Source of the DNA: Acidiferrobacter sp.
GTDB lineage: Bacteria; Pseudomonadota; Gammaproteobacteria; Acidiferrobacterales; Acidiferrobacteraceae
Direction of reading: 5' to 3'
Assembly (NCBI GenBank): GCA_027335965.1
Contig: DAHWGZ010000110.1
Location: 1-5,750 of the forward strand
Length of the DNA: 5,750 nt
Positions 1-5,638 of this stretch are shown piece after piece. The notes under the pieces are model-generated. The model worked only from the letters and a program-made list of their open reading frames with translations. It did no database searches and had not been told where the DNA came from. Numbering within the stretch: position 1 is the stretch's first letter; every line of letters starts with the position of its first letter. The position numbers were made by a program, and so were the translations under genes.

Positions 1-480
1 GAGCGGCTTACCCAGAACATCCCGATCATCATGCTGACCGCCCGCGTGGACGAAGAGGACAAGGTGCGCGCCCTCAATACCGGGGCCGACGACTTCATGA
101 CCAAGCCCTTCTCGCCCCGCGAGCTCATAGCGCGGGTCCGGGCGGTGCTGCGGCGCGTCGCCCCCATGGCCTCCGACGACATCGTGGCGGTGGGCGGGCT
201 GCTGCTCGATCCGGCCACGCACAAGGTCCTGGCCGACGACGAGCGCCTGACCCTCGGGCCCACCGAGTTCCGCTTGCTGCATTTCTTCATGACCCACGCC
301 GAGCGGGTCCACAGCCGCGAGCGCGTCCTGGACGCCGTGTGGGGCAGCAACACCTATATCGACGAGCGCACCGTCGACGTCCACATCCGCCGCCTGCGCA
401 AGGCCTTGACCGCGAGCGGCTACGACCGTTATATCCAGACGGTGCGGGGGGTCGGCTACCGGTTCTCTGGGGACCCTTAA
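1..480 (+). CDS. phoB: Phosphate regulon response regulator PhoB (5' end outside window)
   Basis: PhoB is the DNA-binding response regulator that activates phosphate-starvation genes at Pho boxes after phosphorylation by PhoR. The frame is open from base 1, so this is the last 159 residues; relative to the 229-residue E. coli protein about 70 N-terminal residues are missing, including the phosphoacceptor Asp. Visible receiver residues are the switch Thr in IIMLTAR (window residue 13, equivalent to Thr83) and the conserved Lys in FMTKPFSP (residue 35, equivalent to Lys105). The OmpR/PhoB winged-helix domain follows from about residue 62, with the family motifs [28 protein letters not shown] and TVRGVGYRF. 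These motifs are nearly identical to E. coli PhoB and distinguish it from other OmpR-type regulators. It ends in TAA three bases before phoR, as expected for a phoBR operon. The sequence is intact in the part seen. Confidence 0.96.
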   Translation, partial: ERLTQNIPIIMLTARVDEEDKVRALNTGADDFMTKPFSPRELIARVRAVLRRVAPMASDDIVAVGGLLLDPATHKVLADDERLTLGPTEFRLLHFFMTHAERVHSRERVLDAVWGSNTYIDERTVDVHIRRLRKALTASGYDRYIQTVRGVGYRFSGDP

Positions 481-483
481 GCC

Positions 484-1806
484 TTGCATCGGGAATTGCG
501 TCGGGAATTGTGGATGGCCCTCGCCATCATCGGGGTCGTCGGCGTGTGCGCCGCGATCGCGGGCCATCCGCTGGCCGGCGTGGCCGTGGGCCTCGGGGTC
601 GTGGTCGCCCTGTCGTGGCGCAAGCTGGTCCGCCTGCACCGCTGGCTCGTGCGCGGAAGACAGGCCCCCATCCCCGAACTCGGCGGGTTGTGGGACGAGG
701 TCATACGCGAGATCCACAAGCAGGATCGCGAGAGCGAGCGGCACAAGGAGCGCCTCACGGGCCTGTTCGACCGCCTGCAGGCGGCCGCGAGCGTCATGCC
801 CGACGCCATGGTCGTCCTGGCTCGGCATGACGTCATAGAGTGGGCCAACCCGCCGGCCGAGCGCCTGCTCGGGCTGCGCGTCGAGCGGGACGCGGGCGTG
901 CGCATCGTCCACCTCGTCCGCGACCCGGCGTTCGGCGCCTATCTCGCGGCTGGCGACTACCGCGAGCCGCTGATCCTGAAAGGGCCGGTCGAGCCCATGG
1001 CGGTGACCCTCCAGATCATCCCGTTCGGGGCCAACGAGAGGCTCGTCATGGCCCGGGACATCACCCACGTCAAGCGTCTCGAGGACATGCGCCAGCATTT
1101 CGTGGCCGATGTCTCGCACGAGCTGCGCACGCCGCTCACGGTCCTGCAAGGATTTCTCGAGACCTTCGCGGACCTCTTCGAGGACCAGGATGGCGAGCTG
1201 CGCTCGAGCATCGCGCTCATGCGCGAGCAGGTCGAGCGCATGCGCCGCCTCGTCGACGACCTGCTGGCGCTCTCGCGACTCGAGACCACGCCCGCGCGCG
1301 CCCACGACGAGGTCGTCGGCATGGGCGCGCTCCTGAAGAGTCTCGCCGACATCGCCACGGTGCTGGGCGCGGATCGCGGCCTGCACATCGAGGTCGAGAA
1401 TCGCGGCGCGGATCTCGTCGGCAATGCCGAGGAATTGCGCAGCGCGTTCACGAATCTCGTGCAGAACGCGGTTCGCCACACGCCGGCCGGGGGATCGATC
1501 CGCCTCGTCTGGCGGACCGATGCCAGCGAGGGCCGCTTTGCCGTGATCGACAGCGGCGAGGGTATCGCCGAGCGCCACATCCCGCTTCTCACGCAGCGTT
1601 TTTATCGGGTCGACAGCGATCGGTCGCGGGCCTCGGGGGGCACGGGCCTGGGTCTTGCGATCGTGGCCAAGGTCCTGTTGCGTCACGACGCGCGACTCAT
1701 CGTCGAGAGCGTGCTCGGGCAAGGCAGCACATTTACCTGCGTATTTCCGTCAAGCCGACTTAAGGTTGCCAAGAGCCCCTCGCTGCCCGCGCCACCCACG
1801 CTATAA
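484..1806 (+). CDS. phoR: Phosphate regulon sensor histidine kinase PhoR
   Basis: PhoR is the inner-membrane kinase/phosphatase that sets PhoB phosphorylation according to phosphate status, normally through the Pst transporter and PhoU. The 440 residues show the family order. Two membrane segments lie near residues 11-27 and 29-45 with almost no periplasmic loop, as in E. coli PhoR. A basic linker follows, then a PAS domain (about 95-195, with SVMPDAMVVLARHDVIEWAN), the HisKA H-box VSHELRTPLTVLQG with His212, and the ATPase domain. The ATPase domain carries the N-box (Asn324/Asn328 in TNLVQNAVRHTP), G1 box DSGEGI (356-361), F-box FYRVD and G2 box GGTGLGLAI (385-393). All catalytic motifs are present. 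The start is TTG at 484: the same frame is closed by the phoB TAA just upstream, and the first ATG (514) would remove the basic N-terminus before the first membrane segment. The Shine-Dalgarno match (GGGGAC, 469-474) is weak. Expression probably comes mainly from the phoB promoter. Confidence 0.95.
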   Translation: MHRELRRELWMALAIIGVVGVCAAIAGHPLAGVAVGLGVVVALSWRKLVRLHRWLVRGRQAPIPELGGLWDEVIREIHKQDRESERHKERLTGLFDRLQAAASVMPDAMVVLARHDVIEWANPPAERLLGLRVERDAGVRIVHLVRDPAFGAYLAAGDYREPLILKGPVEPMAVTLQIIPFGANERLVMARDITHVKRLEDMRQHFVADVSHELRTPLTVLQGFLETFADLFEDQDGELRSSIALMREQVERMRRLVDDLLALSRLETTPARAHDEVVGMGALLKSLADIATVLGADRGLHIEVENRGADLVGNAEELRSAFTNLVQNAVRHTPAGGSIRLVWRTDASEGRFAVIDSGEGIAERHIPLLTQRFYRVDSDRSRASGGTGLGLAIVAKVLLRHDARLIVESVLGQGSTFTCVFPSSRLKVAKSPSLPAPPTL

Positions 1807-1807
1807 T
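1802..1807 (+). promoter_or_regulatory. Possible -10 box (TATAAT) for the MscS-like gene
   Basis: A perfect TATAAT overlaps the phoR stop codon, seven bases before the ATG of the next gene. If used, transcription would begin at or very near the ATG and give a leaderless mRNA, which would fit the lack of a Shine-Dalgarno sequence there. Against it, no good -35 hexamer lies 16-18 bases upstream (the bases there read CTCGCT) and there is no TG extension. It may be a chance match created by the stop codon context. Confidence 0.25.
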
Positions 1808-1813
1808 GTCCGG

Positions 1814-2437
1814 ATGTTGCTAAGCGTCACGTCATCTCACCATGTCCTCGCCAACCTCTGGAAACCGCTCCTGGTTTTGGTGGGCGGGCTTTTCGCCCTG
1901 CGCTATCTGAAGCGCGGCCTATACCGCGCGCTCGTGCTCTTGCAGCACAACAGCCTGTTCTCGGTAGGGACCCTGCACGCCATCGGACGCGTCGTCACGG
2001 TCCTTCTCTATGTCCTCCTCGTGCTCGTCGCCTTGCGCATCGCCGGCTTCCCGGTGAGCGGCGTGCTCGATACCTTCACCGGGTTCCTGGCGGTCCTCGG
2101 GGTCGGCATGGTCGCGGTCTGGACCATCCTGAGCAACATCACCGCCACGTTCTTCATGCTGATCTGGCGGCCGTATCAGCTCGGCCAGCACATAGAGGTC
2201 CTGCCGGATGGCATCAAGGGCAAGGTCTTGGACAGCAATCTCATGTATACCGAGATCGAGGAGGCCCACGGCAGCACGGTGCTCATACCCAACAACCTGT
2301 TCTTCCAGAAATACGTCCGGCGCCTGCCGCTGCCGGTCAAATCCACGGTATTGCTGTCCGCCCAGCTGCGCGCGGGCGTGGTGGGCGGGGAAGACGAGGT
2401 TGGGCCGTTGGAGCCCGACCCCGTGGCGCGGGATTGA
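1814..2437 (+). CDS. Short MscS-family mechanosensitive ion channel protein
   Basis: This is a predicted inner-membrane channel of the MscS superfamily, which opens under membrane tension and releases solutes during hypo-osmotic shock. The 207 residues show hydrophobic segments near 17-31 and 56-78, then a pore-lining third helix at about 88-118 (TGFLAVLGVGMVAVWTILSN, continuing to WRP). The family's beta domain follows (about 119-170), with GQHIEV, GKV, TEIEEAHGSTVLIPNN and the closing FFQKYVRR. E. coli MscS is 286 residues; here the C-terminal alpha/beta cage domain is absent or reduced to about 35 residues, so it is a minimal version. ATG 1814 is chosen because in-frame codons before it translate to an arginine/proline-rich shadow of the phoR end. 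No Shine-Dalgarno is visible. It starts seven bases after phoR, and its TGA overlaps the next start. The family is clear; ion preference and actual gating are not readable. Confidence 0.87.
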   Translation: MLLSVTSSHHVLANLWKPLLVLVGGLFALRYLKRGLYRALVLLQHNSLFSVGTLHAIGRVVTVLLYVLLVLVALRIAGFPVSGVLDTFTGFLAVLGVGMVAVWTILSNITATFFMLIWRPYQLGQHIEVLPDGIKGKVLDSNLMYTEIEEAHGSTVLIPNNLFFQKYVRRLPLPVKSTVLLSAQLRAGVVGGEDEVGPLEPDPVARD

Positions 2438-3261
2438 CGGTCGTGCGTTTTGTGGGGCGGCGCGCGGCCGTGCGGGACGCCCATCGGATCACGCGCGCCG
2501 CCGGTCCGTCTTCACTCTCGCGGGCCACTCCCGCGCAGGCCTGCGTCACGCTTGCGTGCGCCCTCCTGGGGCCCGGTTGCGCGCGCGCCGCCGCCGCGGC
2601 CCCCGCCCCGAAGCATGCCTTGAGCGCCCAGGTCGGGCTCGGCTATGCGGCCACCACCGGAACCAGCAACACGCGGACCCTGGATACCAATGATCACGCG
2701 CGCTACAAGCAGGGCCTGTGGCGCTATGCGGGGCGCTTGAGTTACGACTACGCGGCAAGCCTCGGGCTCGTGAGCGCCAATCGGCTCGCGCTCGACCTCA
2801 AGGCCTCGCATTATTTCAGCGGCGAGAAGGAAAACTTCCTCCTCGCGGCCCTGAACTATGTCCGCAATCCCTTCGACGGTTATCGCCACTATGAGGTCGA
2901 GTCGGTGGGCGTCGGCCACCGGTTCTTGCGTCATGGCCGCATGCGCCTCACGGTCGACGCCGGCGCCGGCCTTCGCCAGAACACCTACTTCACGGGCGCC
3001 CACAACGATGTCCCGGTGCTGCGGGTGGCGGCCGACTATCACTGGCGGTTCAGCAAGAAGAGCGTGTTCAGTCAGCGTCTGGCGGTCCTGGGCGCGACCA
3101 CCGGCACGTTGATCACCTCGAGTACCGGGCTTACCGCGCCCATCAGCGCAAAGTTCGCGCTCAAGCTCTCGGAGGTCGTCGATCACTATACGAGCGCGCC
3201 CTTGGGCTTCAAGCCCACCTCGACGTACACGACCTTGAACCTCATCTACAACTTCCCCTAA
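2434..3261 (+). CDS. DUF481 family outer-membrane protein (salt-induced/YdiY-like)
   Basis: This is a predicted outer-membrane beta-barrel of the DUF481 family, whose members are often named salt-induced outer membrane protein; the molecular function is unknown. The mature part (from about residue 58) opens with a family-like AQVGLGYAATTGTSNTRT. It continues with alternating strands rich in Tyr, Phe and Gly, such as WRYAGRLSYDY, RLALDLKASHYFSGEKENF and HYEVESVGVGHRF, and ends in TTLNLIYNFP. The proposed start is TTG 2434, overlapping the TGA of the channel gene as TTGA with GCGGGA just upstream, which suggests translational coupling. GTG codons at 2443, 2452 and 2470 are alternatives; from the last, a signal peptide with hydrophobic core near VTLACALLG and cleavage after ARA or AAA looks more normal in length. 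No lipobox fits. The family call is from remembered pattern, and the start is uncertain. Confidence 0.78.
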   Translation: MTVVRFVGRRAAVRDAHRITRAAGPSSLSRATPAQACVTLACALLGPGCARAAAAAPAPKHALSAQVGLGYAATTGTSNTRTLDTNDHARYKQGLWRYAGRLSYDYAASLGLVSANRLALDLKASHYFSGEKENFLLAALNYVRNPFDGYRHYEVESVGVGHRFLRHGRMRLTVDAGAGLRQNTYFTGAHNDVPVLRVAADYHWRFSKKSVFSQRLAVLGATTGTLITSSTGLTAPISAKFALKLSEVVDHYTSAPLGFKPTSTYTTLNLIYNFP

Positions 3262-3288
3262 GGCCGCCCATGTCAGCGATCGGCCGCC

Positions 3289-3639
3289 ATGTATAAGCGC
3301 CGCGCGCGCCTGGCCTTCGCGTCCTCCTCGCCGGGGCTCGCCGAGCGCGCATCGCGCATCGCCGTGATGCGCGGCGCCGATTGGGTGGAGGCCTGGCCGT
3401 GCCCGGCCGGCGCGGTCCCCCCGTCGTGCGATCTCCTGGTGACGTTGGACGCGCTCGCGCTCGCGGCGCGCCCGGATCTCCCCTTGGGCTGTCGGCATGC
3501 GCACTGGCCACTACCGGAATCGCCCACCGATGCCGATATCGCCGCGCGCGTGGACGGGCTCGTGGGAGGCATGCGCCTGCTTGCCCGGCTCGACGATTCC
3601 GCGGCGCCCAAAGGGCGCGCGCCGGACGCCCGAAATTGA
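3289..3639 (+). CDS. Small protein, possibly a decayed low-molecular-weight phosphatase/arsenate reductase fold
   Basis: This is a 116-residue ORF of uncertain function. Parts of it resemble the low-molecular-weight tyrosine phosphatase/ArsC fold. ARLAFASSSPGLAERAS (6-22) sits where the P-loop and first helix would be. CDLLVTLDA (47-55) matches the central strand usually read as DYVITVCD. HAHWPLPESPTDADIAARVDGLVGGMRLL (70-98) resembles the HWxFPDP loop and final helix. The essentials are missing: no Cys-x5-Arg in the P-loop, and Glu-Ser-Pro instead of the general-acid Asp-Pro. About 25 central residues are also absent compared with the usual 130-150. It could therefore be a non-catalytic homologue, a pseudogene or an unrelated protein. 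ATG 3289 is the only start in frame after the preceding gene's TAA (3259-3261), and no Shine-Dalgarno is seen. It is in the same frame as, and directly abuts, the ABC ATPase remnant. Long antisense frames here show how weak ORF length is as evidence. Confidence 0.5.
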   Translation: MYKRRARLAFASSSPGLAERASRIAVMRGADWVEAWPCPAGAVPPSCDLLVTLDALALAARPDLPLGCRHAHWPLPESPTDADIAARVDGLVGGMRLLARLDDSAAPKGRAPDARN

Positions 3640-4209
3640 GGCAGGACCGGGCCGGGCGCGGATCGCGGCATGGTCTTTCAGCAGCACTCCCTCTTTCCCT
3701 GGAAGACCGTGCTTCAGAACGTCGCCTTTGGCCCACGCATGGCGGGCAAGGGTGGCGCCGCCGAGGGCATTGCCCGCACCTTTCTTGGTCTGGTCGGTCT
3801 CCTGACCTATGCCCATCGCTATCCGGCGACGCTTTCGGGCGGCATGCAGCAGCGTGTCGGGATCGCGCGCGCCCTCGCCAACTACCCGCGCGTGCTGTTG
3901 ATGGATGAGCCGTTTGGCGCCCTGGACGCGCAGACCCGCGTGCTGATGCAGGAAGGACTGCTCGCCATCTGGTCGGAATTCCGGATCACGGTGCTGTTCG
4001 TCACCCACGACGTCGACGAGGCCGTGTTCCTGGGTGATCGCATCCTGGTCATGGGGGCCGCGCCCGGCCGCGTGGTCGCCGATATCCCGGTGGGCCTGGA
4101 CCGCCCGCGCGATGCGGCCGTGACCGGCACCCCCGAGTGCCGGCGCTGCAAGGAGGAGTGTCTGGCGCACATCCGTGAAGAGGTGCGAGTGACGTTCGGG
4201 GCCCCCTGA
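3640..4209 (+). pseudogene. 5'-truncated ABC transporter ATPase (SsuB/TauB/NrtD type)
   Basis: This is a remnant of the ATP-binding subunit of a nitrate/sulfonate/taurine-type importer. The longest ORF begins at ATG 3670 (179 residues), but family-like sequence continues upstream in the same frame (GRTGPGADRG at 3640-3669), right up to the TGA at 3637-3639. So the ATG is an internal Met and the homology is cut at about 3640. Seen from residue 1 at 3670: Q-loop VFQQ (2-5), signature LSGGMQQR (55-62), Walker B VLLMDEPF (75-82), D-loop GALD (83-86), H-loop Thr-His-Asp (His113), and an apparently complete C-terminus ending EEVRVTFGAP. About 80 N-terminal residues of a protein normally near 255-260 are gone, including the Walker A loop, so ATP binding should be lost. 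Neither the permease nor the binding protein is in the window. No Shine-Dalgarno precedes ATG 3670. The C-terminal tail carries an odd CRRCKEEC. Confidence 0.78.
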
Positions 4210-4264
4210 TCGGTCGCCCCCGAGGGCGCGGGCGTGCAAAATAAATATGACAAGAAGACAATAT

Positions 4265-4298
4265 CTGTAAGGATTCTGTCATATACGCCCCCTACGAT
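4265..4298 (+). promoter_or_regulatory. Predicted Pho box and -10 element for the OprD-like porin
   Basis: PhoB binds Pho boxes made of two 7-base repeats (CTGTCAT) with a 4-base AT-rich spacer, and these replace the -35 element about 10 bases before the -10. Here CTGTAAG (4265-4271), spacer GATT (4272-4275) and CTGTCAT (4276-4282) give the right 11-base period; the second repeat is perfect and the first matches in its CTGT. Ten bases later is TACGAT (4293-4298), four of six matches to TATAAT. A start site near 4305 would leave a leader of about 60 bases. The surrounding 4238-4286 is strikingly AT-rich for this window. phoBR in the same window supports the reading; binding itself is inferred. 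Confidence 0.72.
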
Positions 4299-4309
4299 GC
4301 CCGAGACAT

Positions 4310-4336
4310 TCGGTCGACCTCGTCTTGGGCGACCGA
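4310..4336 (+). other. Hairpin in the predicted porin mRNA leader
   Basis: TCGGTCG (4310-4316) pairs with CGACCGA (4330-4336). One A-G mismatch inside is followed by a further CC/GG pair, closing on a 7-base loop. It lies between the predicted transcription start (about 4305) and the Shine-Dalgarno at 4356-4363. It would therefore sit almost at the 5' end of the mRNA, where such stems often protect long-lived outer-membrane protein messages from decay. No U-tract follows, so it is not an intrinsic terminator. Function is inferred only. Confidence 0.4.
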
Positions 4337-4364
4337 CAGGGCCATCTACCTAAACGAGGGGAGT

Positions 4365-5627
4365 ATGAAGCACATTTCTCGGGCGGCACTCGCGGGCGCC
4401 ATGCTGATCTGCGTCGGTGCCGGCGATGCCTATGCCGGCAAGGGCTTTTTCGGGGGCATGAAGGTCAACGGCGACATCCGCGCCTATGATTTCACGCGCC
4501 ACTATAGCGGACCCTCGGCCGGCCAGCAGGCCTTCTCCCTGGGCGGCGCGTTCAATGTCTTGAGCGGCTCGGTCTACGGCCTCTCGGCCGGACTCACGTT
4601 CTACACGGCCCACAACCTGGGTCTCAACAACGCCAACCCGGCCCTGGTGGACGGCACGCTCGCGGGCTACGACGGGATCAACACGCTCGGCCAGGCCTTC
4701 GTGCAATACGATGATCACCGGGTCCTGGTGCGCGCCGGCGACCAGTCCATCACCAACCCCTGGATCAACGCCTCCGATTCGCGCATGATCCCGGCCACCT
4801 ATCAGGCGCTGCTCGCCGCAGTCAGGCCCATGACGGGGCTCACGATCTCGGCCATGCGCATCACGCGCTTCAAGAGCCGGACATCCGACGAGTTCTCGCG
4901 CACGAACCTCTACAACGCGACGAGCACCTTCAATATCGGCGGCACCGGGGGTCTTGCCGGCCGCCGGGAAACCGGGGCGGCCGCCGTCGGCGCCGATTAC
5001 CACAACGGCGGGCTGAAGGGCGCGGTGTGGGGTTACCAGTTCTATGACCTCGCCAAGATGGCCTATGCCCAGGGTTCTTACGCTTTGCCTCACGTGGCCG
5101 GCCTCACGCCCTTCGTCGGCGCCCAGGTGGCGCGCGAGACCGGTTCTGGCTCGCAATATCTGGGCCCGGTCGACGCCACCGTGTATGGCGCGGTGGTCGG
5201 GGTGAAGCGCGCCGGGGACGAACTCAGTCTCGGTTACGACGACCTGCCGGCCCATGCCGGGGCCTTCGGAAACGGCGACGTGGTCTCGCCGTACACGACC
5301 GGCTACGCGACCGATCCCCTGTATACCACCTCCATGATCCAGGGCATGATCGACCGCAAGACCACCGGCCACGCCCTCAAGGTCTCGGCCACGGCCTTCC
5401 TGCTCCAGCACAAGGTCCGCCTGATTGCGAGCTTCGCGGACTACTTCAATACCCTCTATAGCGGCTATGCCTCGGCGCGCACCAACGAGGCGGATCTGGA
5501 CCTGACCTACTTCCTGGGCGGCCCCCTGAAGGGGCTTTCGATCCGCGATCGCGTCGGTATCGCGCACAACCTGCCGGTCGTCCGCCGGTTTGTCTATAAC
5601 CGCATCATGGTCGAGTACGACTTCTAG
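4365..5627 (+). CDS. OprD-family outer-membrane porin, predicted PhoB target
   Basis: This is a predicted outer-membrane channel of the OprD family, whose members pass small solutes such as amino acids, carboxylates or other anions. The 420 residues begin with a signal peptide (MKHISRAALAGAMLICVGAGDAYA, 1-24 in two parts: basic start, then hydrophobic core, cleavage after AYA). The mature barrel starts with KVNGDIRAYDF. Family marks are RAGDQSITNPWINASDSR followed by MIPATYQA (124-148), the constriction-loop region with its Asp-Ser-Arg and Pro-x-Thr, and the C-terminal GGPLKGLSIRDRVGIAHN. It closes with VEYDF, with the terminal Phe typical for barrel assembly. ATG 4365 is well supported: GAGGGGAG at 4356-4363 is the best Shine-Dalgarno in the window. 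It has its own promoter with a Pho box and a hairpin after the stop, so it is probably transcribed alone. The substrate cannot be read; induction by phosphate limitation suggests phosphate or phosphorylated compounds, but that is inference. Confidence 0.88.
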   Translation: MKHISRAALAGAMLICVGAGDAYAGKGFFGGMKVNGDIRAYDFTRHYSGPSAGQQAFSLGGAFNVLSGSVYGLSAGLTFYTAHNLGLNNANPALVDGTLAGYDGINTLGQAFVQYDDHRVLVRAGDQSITNPWINASDSRMIPATYQALLAAVRPMTGLTISAMRITRFKSRTSDEFSRTNLYNATSTFNIGGTGGLAGRRETGAAAVGADYHNGGLKGAVWGYQFYDLAKMAYAQGSYALPHVAGLTPFVGAQVARETGSGSQYLGPVDATVYGAVVGVKRAGDELSLGYDDLPAHAGAFGNGDVVSPYTTGYATDPLYTTSMIQGMIDRKTTGHALKVSATAFLLQHKVRLIASFADYFNTLYSGYASARTNEADLDLTYFLGGPLKGLSIRDRVGIAHNLPVVRRFVYNRIMVEYDF

Positions 5628-5638
5628 CCCATCGTCCA

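Noticed and set aside
1766..1771. TTGCCA as the -35 partner of the TATAAT at 1802
   Set aside because: The spacer would be 30 bases, far from the 16-18 needed.
1655..1813. Upstream extension of the MscS-like gene to ATG 1655
   Set aside because: The added 53 residues are the out-of-frame shadow of the phoR end, rich in Arg, Pro, Ser and Cys, with no membrane or family pattern. ATG 1814 gives a normal N-terminus.
2512..3504. 330-residue minus-strand open frame opposite the DUF481 gene and the small ORF
   Set aside because: It spans two plus-strand genes, is Arg/Gly/Ala-rich and has no domain signature. The plus-strand DUF481 reading has a signal peptide and beta-strand pattern.
3604..3618. 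Hairpin GCGCCC-AAA-GGGCGC near the end of the small ORF as a terminator or deletion scar
   Set aside because: It has a short 6-bp stem with a 3-base loop, no T-run, and no matching repeat at the other side of the presumed deletion to support a mechanism.
4215..4228. Small hairpin CGCCC-CCGA-GGGCG after the ABC remnant as a terminator
   Set aside because: It has only five base pairs and no T-run, and such stems are frequent by chance in GC-rich DNA.
3511..4239. 242-residue minus-strand open frame opposite the ABC ATPase remnant
   Set aside because: The plus strand carries unmistakable ABC motifs. The antisense frame is their shadow.
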